The notes beneath the pieces are model-generated. The model had not been told where the DNA came from. It did not search any database and worked only from the letters and a program-made list of their open reading frames with translations. The translations under genes were made by a program, and so were the position numbers. Below are positions 7,418-10,586 of a stretch of DNA of 10,586 nt, piece after piece; the stretch's first letter is position 1; each line of letters opens with the position of its first letter. The DNA is from an uncultured Paracoccaceae bacterium (lineage in GTDB: Bacteria; Pseudomonadota; Alphaproteobacteria; Rhodobacterales; Rhodobacteraceae), in contig CALCPC010000878.1 in NCBI GenBank assembly GCA_937900975.1, positions 1 through 10,586 of the forward strand. The letters run 5' to 3'.

Positions 7418-7761
7418 GGGACCAGCGCGCCGTTCCGGTCAGCGCGGGTCGAACGCGCCTGCGCGGCGGCACCTAGGGTGGCGCGCTCGGCAAAGCCATC
7501 GCCCGTTCGCACCATCATCGGTATCGCCCGTCTTGGACGCAATCCCCGCGCTGCGTGGCCGGGCACCGTGAATCGGCAAGACCCTAACCGGTGGATCGGC
7601 TTTCGCGTTAAAAGTGAGATCCTCCGGCCTTGCGCAACCCGGGCCGCGCGCGGCTGAAGACTGACGCCAAAACAGGCATTTCGCGCCTGCCCCCGCCGCC
7701 CGCGATGCTGCAGAGCAGCAGACGAATTGCTGCGGCGCCGGGGTTCCCCCACACTCCGCCC
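7418..7761. promoter_or_regulatory. btaB-nasT gap, presumed nasT promoter and leader
   Basis: This 344-base gap has no supported gene. It should contain the nasTS promoter. A GG-N10-GC pattern at 7593-7606 (within TGGATCGGCTTTCGCG, 7592-7607) partly matches the sigma-54 consensus, without other support. Close to nasT three short complementary segments, TGCTGC (7706-7711), GCAGCA (7715-7720) and TGCTGC (7728-7733), can form two alternative hairpins that share the middle arm. Start codons upstream of 7762 in the nasT frame would add a proline- and arginine-rich stretch with no receiver-domain character. Confidence 0.3.
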
Positions 7762-8346
7762 ATGAAAGACCGGCTGTCCATCATTGTCGTTGAACCGGAC
7801 CGCGACCGCGCGCTCCTCATCGTGGACAGCCTTGCGGCGGCGGGGGACAACGACATCCACGTTATCTCGGAAATCTCCAGCCTTGCCCGCCGGATCTCCG
7901 AACGCGCGCCGGATGTCGTGATCGTCGATCTGACCAGCCCCACGCGCGACATGATTGAGGAGTTGACGATCGCCAGCGCGCCGATGGACCGGCCTGTTGC
8001 GATTTTTGTCGACCAAAGCGACGACAGCCTGACCAACGCCGCGATCGAGGCGGGCGTATCGGCCTATGTGGTGGATGATTTGCGCCCCGAAAAGCTGAAA
8101 CCGGTGATGGCCGCGGCGATCACCCGGTTCAACATGTTCCGCCGGATGCGCGACGAGCTGGCCGAAACCAAGCGTGCGTTGGAGGAGCGCAAGGTGATCG
8201 ACCGCGCCAAGGGGCTGTTAATGAAGGCCCGCGGCATTAGCGAGGATGAGGCCTATGCGATCCTGCGCAAGGCCGCGATGGACCAGGGCCGCAAGATCCC
8301 CGAGGTCGCCTCGGCCCTTGTCACCGCGGCCGAGCTTTTGACATGA
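7762..8346 (+). CDS. nasT: NasT, ANTAR-domain RNA-binding antiterminator of nitrate assimilation
   Basis: The 194-residue protein has a receiver-like domain (about 5-122) and a C-terminal ANTAR domain (about 138-193: ERKVIDRAKGLLMKARGIS, then EDEAYAILRKAAMDQGRKIP). ANTAR proteins bind paired hexaloop hairpins in leader RNA and prevent termination. In the NasTS system NasT is released from NasS when nitrate or nitrite is present and switches on the assimilation genes. E11, D13 and D56 fit the acidic pocket, but the usual receiver lysine is absent: that strand reads AYVVDDLRPEKL. This agrees with NasT being controlled by NasS binding rather than by a kinase. The ATG at 7762 is chosen because the receiver strand LSIIVVEPD starts right after it, although no Shine-Dalgarno is evident. 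nasS follows with an ATGA overlap, and a fitting RNA target lies upstream of nrtA (9630-9742). Confidence 0.93.
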   Translation: MKDRLSIIVVEPDRDRALLIVDSLAAAGDNDIHVISEISSLARRISERAPDVVIVDLTSPTRDMIEELTIASAPMDRPVAIFVDQSDDSLTNAAIEAGVSAYVVDDLRPEKLKPVMAAAITRFNMFRRMRDELAETKRALEERKVIDRAKGLLMKARGISEDEAYAILRKAAMDQGRKIPEVASALVTAAELLT

Positions 8347-9521
8347 GTGCGACACGGCTGTCCATCGCGTTTGTCCCGCTTGTCGATGCGGCCCCCCTGA
8401 TCGTCGCAGAGGAGATGGGCTTCGCGCGGGAGGAGGGGTTGGCGTTCGACCTGGTCCGCGCACCGTCCTGGTCTTCTTTGCGCGATATGCTGGCCTTTGG
8501 CCGGGTGGAGGCGGCGCAAATGCTGTCGCCCGTGCCGGTCGCTATGGCGATGGGGATCGGGGGCGTCGCAAGCCCGATCTCGGCCTTGATGGTTTTGTCG
8601 CTAAACGGCACGGTGGTCGGCGTGAGCCGCGCGCTGGAGGAGCGGCTGCGCGGCGTCGGTCATGATTTCGGCTTTTCCGATGCGGCCGCGGCGGGGCGCG
8701 CCTTGGTCGATGCGGCTGAAAGGCGGCTGCGCATCGGTGTGCCTTTCCCGTTCTCGATGCACGCCGAGCTTCTTTACTATTGGCTTTCTGCGTCGGGGTT
8801 GCCGGCGCCGCAGGGCGTGGAAATCCGCACCGTTCCCCCGCCCCTGATGGCCGATGCCCTGGCGGAGCGCGAGATCGATGCCTTCTGCGTGGGGGAGCCC
8901 TGGGGCACCAAATCGGTGGAGACCGGGGCTGGCGCGCTGCTCCTGCCCGGTTGCGCGATTTGGACTTGCGCGCCCGAAAAGGTTCTGTCCGTGCGCACCA
9001 CTTGGGCAGAGGCAGAGCCGGATCTGACCGCGCGAATGATGCGCGCCGTGTGGAAAGCCTGTCGCTGGCTTTCGGCCAGCGGCGCGGAAACCACGGCTGC
9101 AGAACTGCTGTCCCGCCGCGCCTATCTCGACCTTCAGCCAGAGATGATCGACCGCGCGCTCACCGGTCATTTGGTGATCAACGCCCGGGGCGAGACACGC
9201 GATTGTCCGGGGTTTATGGAATTCTTCGCCGGCGCCGCGACATTTCCCTGGAAAAGCCAAGCCGCCTGGATCGCCGCGCAGATGGGCGCGCGGCTGGGGC
9301 TTGAGAAAACGCCGGCAATGGACCAGGCGCGCGGCGTCTTCCGCACCGATCTTTACCGCCGCCATCTTGGCGAGGCGGGCGCGACGCTGCCCGGTGCGTC
9401 GGAAAAGATCGAAGGCGGAATCGACCGGGAGATGACCGTCGCATCCCAGAACGGCCACCTTATCCTGGCCGAGAACCGGTTCTTCGATGGCAGGGTTTTT
9501 GACCCCGATCTACGCTTTTGA
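8343..9521 (+). CDS. nasS: NasS, cytoplasmic nitrate/nitrite sensor that restrains NasT
   Basis: The 392-residue protein belongs to the NrtA/CmpA-like ligand-binding family but has no signal peptide. It opens directly with the first strand, LSIAFVPLVDAAPLIVAEEMG at 6-26, so it should stay in the cytoplasm. Shared family marks are FPFSMHAELLYYWL at 135-148, TVPPPLMADALAEREIDAF at 163-181 and CVGEPWG at 182-188, each with a counterpart in the nrtA product. NasS is known to bind NasT and release it on sensing nitrate or nitrite. The overlap with nasT (ATG at 8343, TGA at 8344-8346) suggests coupled, near-stoichiometric synthesis, as expected for a sensor and its target. The lack of an export signal and the nasT partner separate it from a transport component. 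Confidence 0.9.
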   Translation: MSATRLSIAFVPLVDAAPLIVAEEMGFAREEGLAFDLVRAPSWSSLRDMLAFGRVEAAQMLSPVPVAMAMGIGGVASPISALMVLSLNGTVVGVSRALEERLRGVGHDFGFSDAAAAGRALVDAAERRLRIGVPFPFSMHAELLYYWLSASGLPAPQGVEIRTVPPPLMADALAEREIDAFCVGEPWGTKSVETGAGALLLPGCAIWTCAPEKVLSVRTTWAEAEPDLTARMMRAVWKACRWLSASGAETTAAELLSRRAYLDLQPEMIDRALTGHLVINARGETRDCPGFMEFFAGAATFPWKSQAAWIAAQMGARLGLEKTPAMDQARGVFRTDLYRRHLGEAGATLPGASEKIEGGIDREMTVASQNGHLILAENRFFDGRVFDPDLRF

Positions 9522-9589
9522 CCAAAATTTTGGCATCTTTCGCCGCATTTGCGGCGCCGCAAACGCAAAATTTTCGCCGCTTTGCAGCG
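9522..9589. repeat. Palindrome and imperfect duplicated AAAATTTT/hairpin module after nasS
   Basis: Directly after the nasS stop is a perfect 12-base palindrome, CCAAAATTTTGG (9522-9533). A hairpin with 6-bp arms CGCCGC (9541-9546) and GCGGCG (9551-9556) around ATTT follows. A second AAAATTTT (9567-9574) is followed by CGCCGCTTTGCAGCG (9575-9589), a near-copy of the first hairpin sequence. The module looks like an imperfect duplication. It lies where the promoter or an operator of the nrtA transcript should be, and could also mark the end of nasTS. No role is proven. Confidence 0.5.
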
Positions 9590-9629
9590 AAACCTTGCAC
9601 TCCTCATCCTGACCCGTAGACCTCAAAGC

Positions 9630-9690
9630 ATGAGAGCAACGGGGCTCTCGTCCACTACCCACGACAGGGCAATCCGAGCAAAGCTGCTCG
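9630..9690 (+). promoter_or_regulatory. Two-hairpin ANTAR (NasT) recognition motif in the nrtA leader
   Basis: Hairpin P1 has arms GAGAGC (9632-9637) and GCTCTC (9644-9649), extended by A9630-T9651 and a T-G wobble, around the six-base loop AACGGG (9638-9643). Hairpin P2 has arms CGAGC (9675-9679) and GCTCG (9686-9690) around the six-base loop AAAGCT (9680-9685). Both loops have A at position 1 and G at position 4, the pattern known for ANTAR targets, and they are joined by a 23-base linker. P2 shares bases 9680-9690 with the terminator that follows, so P2 and the terminator cannot form together. NasT, encoded about 1.3 kb upstream, is the obvious ligand. The structure is seen directly in the sequence; binding is inferred. 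Confidence 0.85.
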
Positions 9691-9742
9691 ACCTCGGCCT
9701 CGCGAAAGCGCGGCACAGGTCAGGCAGCTTTTTTTGTTTTTT
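9680..9742 (+). terminator. Intrinsic terminator (attenuator) in the nrtA leader
   Basis: A long imperfect hairpin has outer arms AAAGCTGC (9680-9687) and GCAGCTTT (9724-9731). Next come a T-G wobble and a C-A mismatch, then inner arms GACCT (9690-9694) and AGGTC (9717-9721). The top helix is GCC-T-CGC / GCG-C-GGC (9697-9714) closed by a GAAA tetraloop at 9704-9707. It ends in seven T, one G and six T (9729-9742). It lies 40 bases before the nrtA start, inside the leader rather than after a gene, which marks it as a regulated attenuator. Confidence 0.9.
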
Positions 9743-9782
9743 GCGCCGCGAAAATGCGGCCAGAGCCAGGGACCAGAACCCG

Positions 9783-10586
9783 ATGAAACACCTACTTGCC
9801 AGCGCGGCGCTAACCGCGCTTTTCGCCAGCGCCGCATCGGCGGAGATGCTGGAGCTTGAGAAAGACGAACTGACCTTCGGCTTCATCAAGCTGACCGACA
9901 TGGCCACGCTCGCCGTGGCCTATGAGAACGGATACTTCCTTGACGAGGGGCTTTTCGTCACGTTGGAGGCGCAGGCCAATTGGAAGGTGCTGCTGGATGG
10001 CGTGATCGACGGTCTGCTTGACGGCGCGCATATGCTGGCGGGTCAGCCGCTGGCCGCGACAATCGGCTTCGGGACCGAGGCCCATATCATCACGCCGTTC
10101 TCGATGGATCTGAACGGCAACGGCATCACGGTGTCGAACGAGGTGTGGGATCTGATGCGCCCGCACATCCCCTCCATGGACGATGGCCGTCCGCAACACC
10201 CGATCAGCGCAAAGGCCCTGGCCCCGGTGGTCGAGCAGTTCCGTGATGAGGGTAAGGCCTTCAACATGGGTATGGTCTTCCCGGTTTCGACCCATAATTA
10301 CGAGCTGCGCTACTGGCTGGCCGCTGGCGGTCTGCACCCGGGCTTTTACAGCCCCGAAAACATCTCGGGCCAGATCGCGGCCGATGTGTTCCTGTCGGTG
10401 ACGCCGCCGCCGCAGATGCCCGCGACGCTGGAGGCCGGCACGATCTATGGATATTGCGTGGGCGAGCCTTGGAACCAGCAGGCCGTGTTCAAGGGCATCG
10501 GCGTGCCGGTCATCACCGACTACCAGCTGTGGAAGCACAACCCGGAAAAGGTCTTCGGCATCACCAACGCGTTCGCCGAGCAGTAC
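9783..10586 (+). CDS. nrtA: NrtA-type periplasmic nitrate-binding protein of an ABC transporter (3' end outside window)
   Basis: The first 268 codons are visible and the frame runs off the right edge. The product is the substrate-binding component that captures nitrate (or nitrite) in the periplasm for an NrtBC-type ABC permease and ATPase. Residues 1-20 form a Sec signal peptide ([20 protein letters not shown], cleavage after ASA). It has neither a twin-arginine motif nor a lipobox cysteine, unlike cyanobacterial lipoprotein NrtA. The mature part has [20 protein letters not shown] at 30-49, [18 protein letters not shown] at 166-183, [19 protein letters not shown] at 206-224 and CVGEPWN at 225-231, shared with nasS. 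A GGGA lies about 11 bases before the ATG. Expression should depend on the NasT-controlled attenuator 40 bases upstream. The related CmpA/TauA/SsuA-type binders are less likely given the context. Confidence 0.92.
   Translation, partial: MKHLLASAALTALFASAASAEMLELEKDELTFGFIKLTDMATLAVAYENGYFLDEGLFVTLEAQANWKVLLDGVIDGLLDGAHMLAGQPLAATIGFGTEAHIITPFSMDLNGNGITVSNEVWDLMRPHIPSMDDGRPQHPISAKALAPVVEQFRDEGKAFNMGMVFPVSTHNYELRYWLAAGGLHPGFYSPENISGQIAADVFLSVTPPPQMPATLEAGTIYGYCVGEPWNQQAVFKGIGVPVITDYQLWKHNPEKVFGITNAFAEQY

Noticed and set aside
7715..7733. Second ANTAR hexaloop motif in the nasT leader
   Set aside because: The loop is seven (or five) bases and lacks the A1/G4 arrangement, and no terminator follows.
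7630..7761. Longer nasT starting at a TTG at 7630
   Set aside because: The added 44 residues are rich in proline and arginine and do not belong to a receiver fold; the ATG at 7762 is directly followed by the first receiver strand.
7390..8016. Minus-strand 208-codon open frame over the nasT 5' region
   Set aside because: Antisense to a well-supported nasT and without any recognisable motif.

Overview
The window looks like a chromosomal segment of a high-GC alphaproteobacterium, most likely a member of the Rhodobacteraceae (Roseobacter/Rhodobacter group). This is inferred from the base composition, the hrcA-grpE pair, a btaAB betaine-lipid pair, and a NasTS-type nitrate regulatory pair beside an nrtA-type nitrate-binding protein. 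No tRNA, rRNA, CRISPR array or insertion sequence was seen.

Layout. Positions 2-133 hold the last codons of an unidentified plus-strand gene. It is followed after only 4 bases by an 869-residue fused glycosyltransferase (138-2747) with a GT2 domain at the N-terminus and a GT4 domain at the C-terminus. About 860 bases without a convincing gene follow, containing a 19-bp tandem minisatellite (core 3123-3312, degenerate copies outward). On the minus strand hrcA then grpE form a heat-shock operon (5392 down to 3612). Divergent from hrcA, btaA and btaB (5553-7417) overlap by ATGA and should make the phosphorus-free betaine lipid DGTS. After a 344-base gap come nasT and nasS (7762-9521), also ATGA-overlapping, then a 261-base leader and the start of nrtA (9783, cut by the window end).

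The most interesting element is the nrtA leader. Two hairpins, each with a six-base loop carrying A at position 1 and G at position 4 (9630-9651 and 9675-9690), precede a long intrinsic terminator with a U7-G-U6 tail (9680-9742). The second hairpin shares bases with the terminator's 5' arm, so the two folds exclude each other. This is the expected architecture of an ANTAR-protein antitermination target, and the ANTAR protein NasT with its nitrate-sensing partner NasS is encoded immediately upstream. The proposed circuit: without nitrate NasS holds NasT and the leader terminates; with nitrate NasT is released, binds the two hairpins, and transcription proceeds into nrtA and presumably the transport and reductase genes beyond the window.

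The genes flanking this circuit also relate to stress or nutrient limitation: betaine lipid synthesis is classically a phosphate-starvation response, and hrcA-grpE belongs to the heat-shock system. The adjacency may be incidental.
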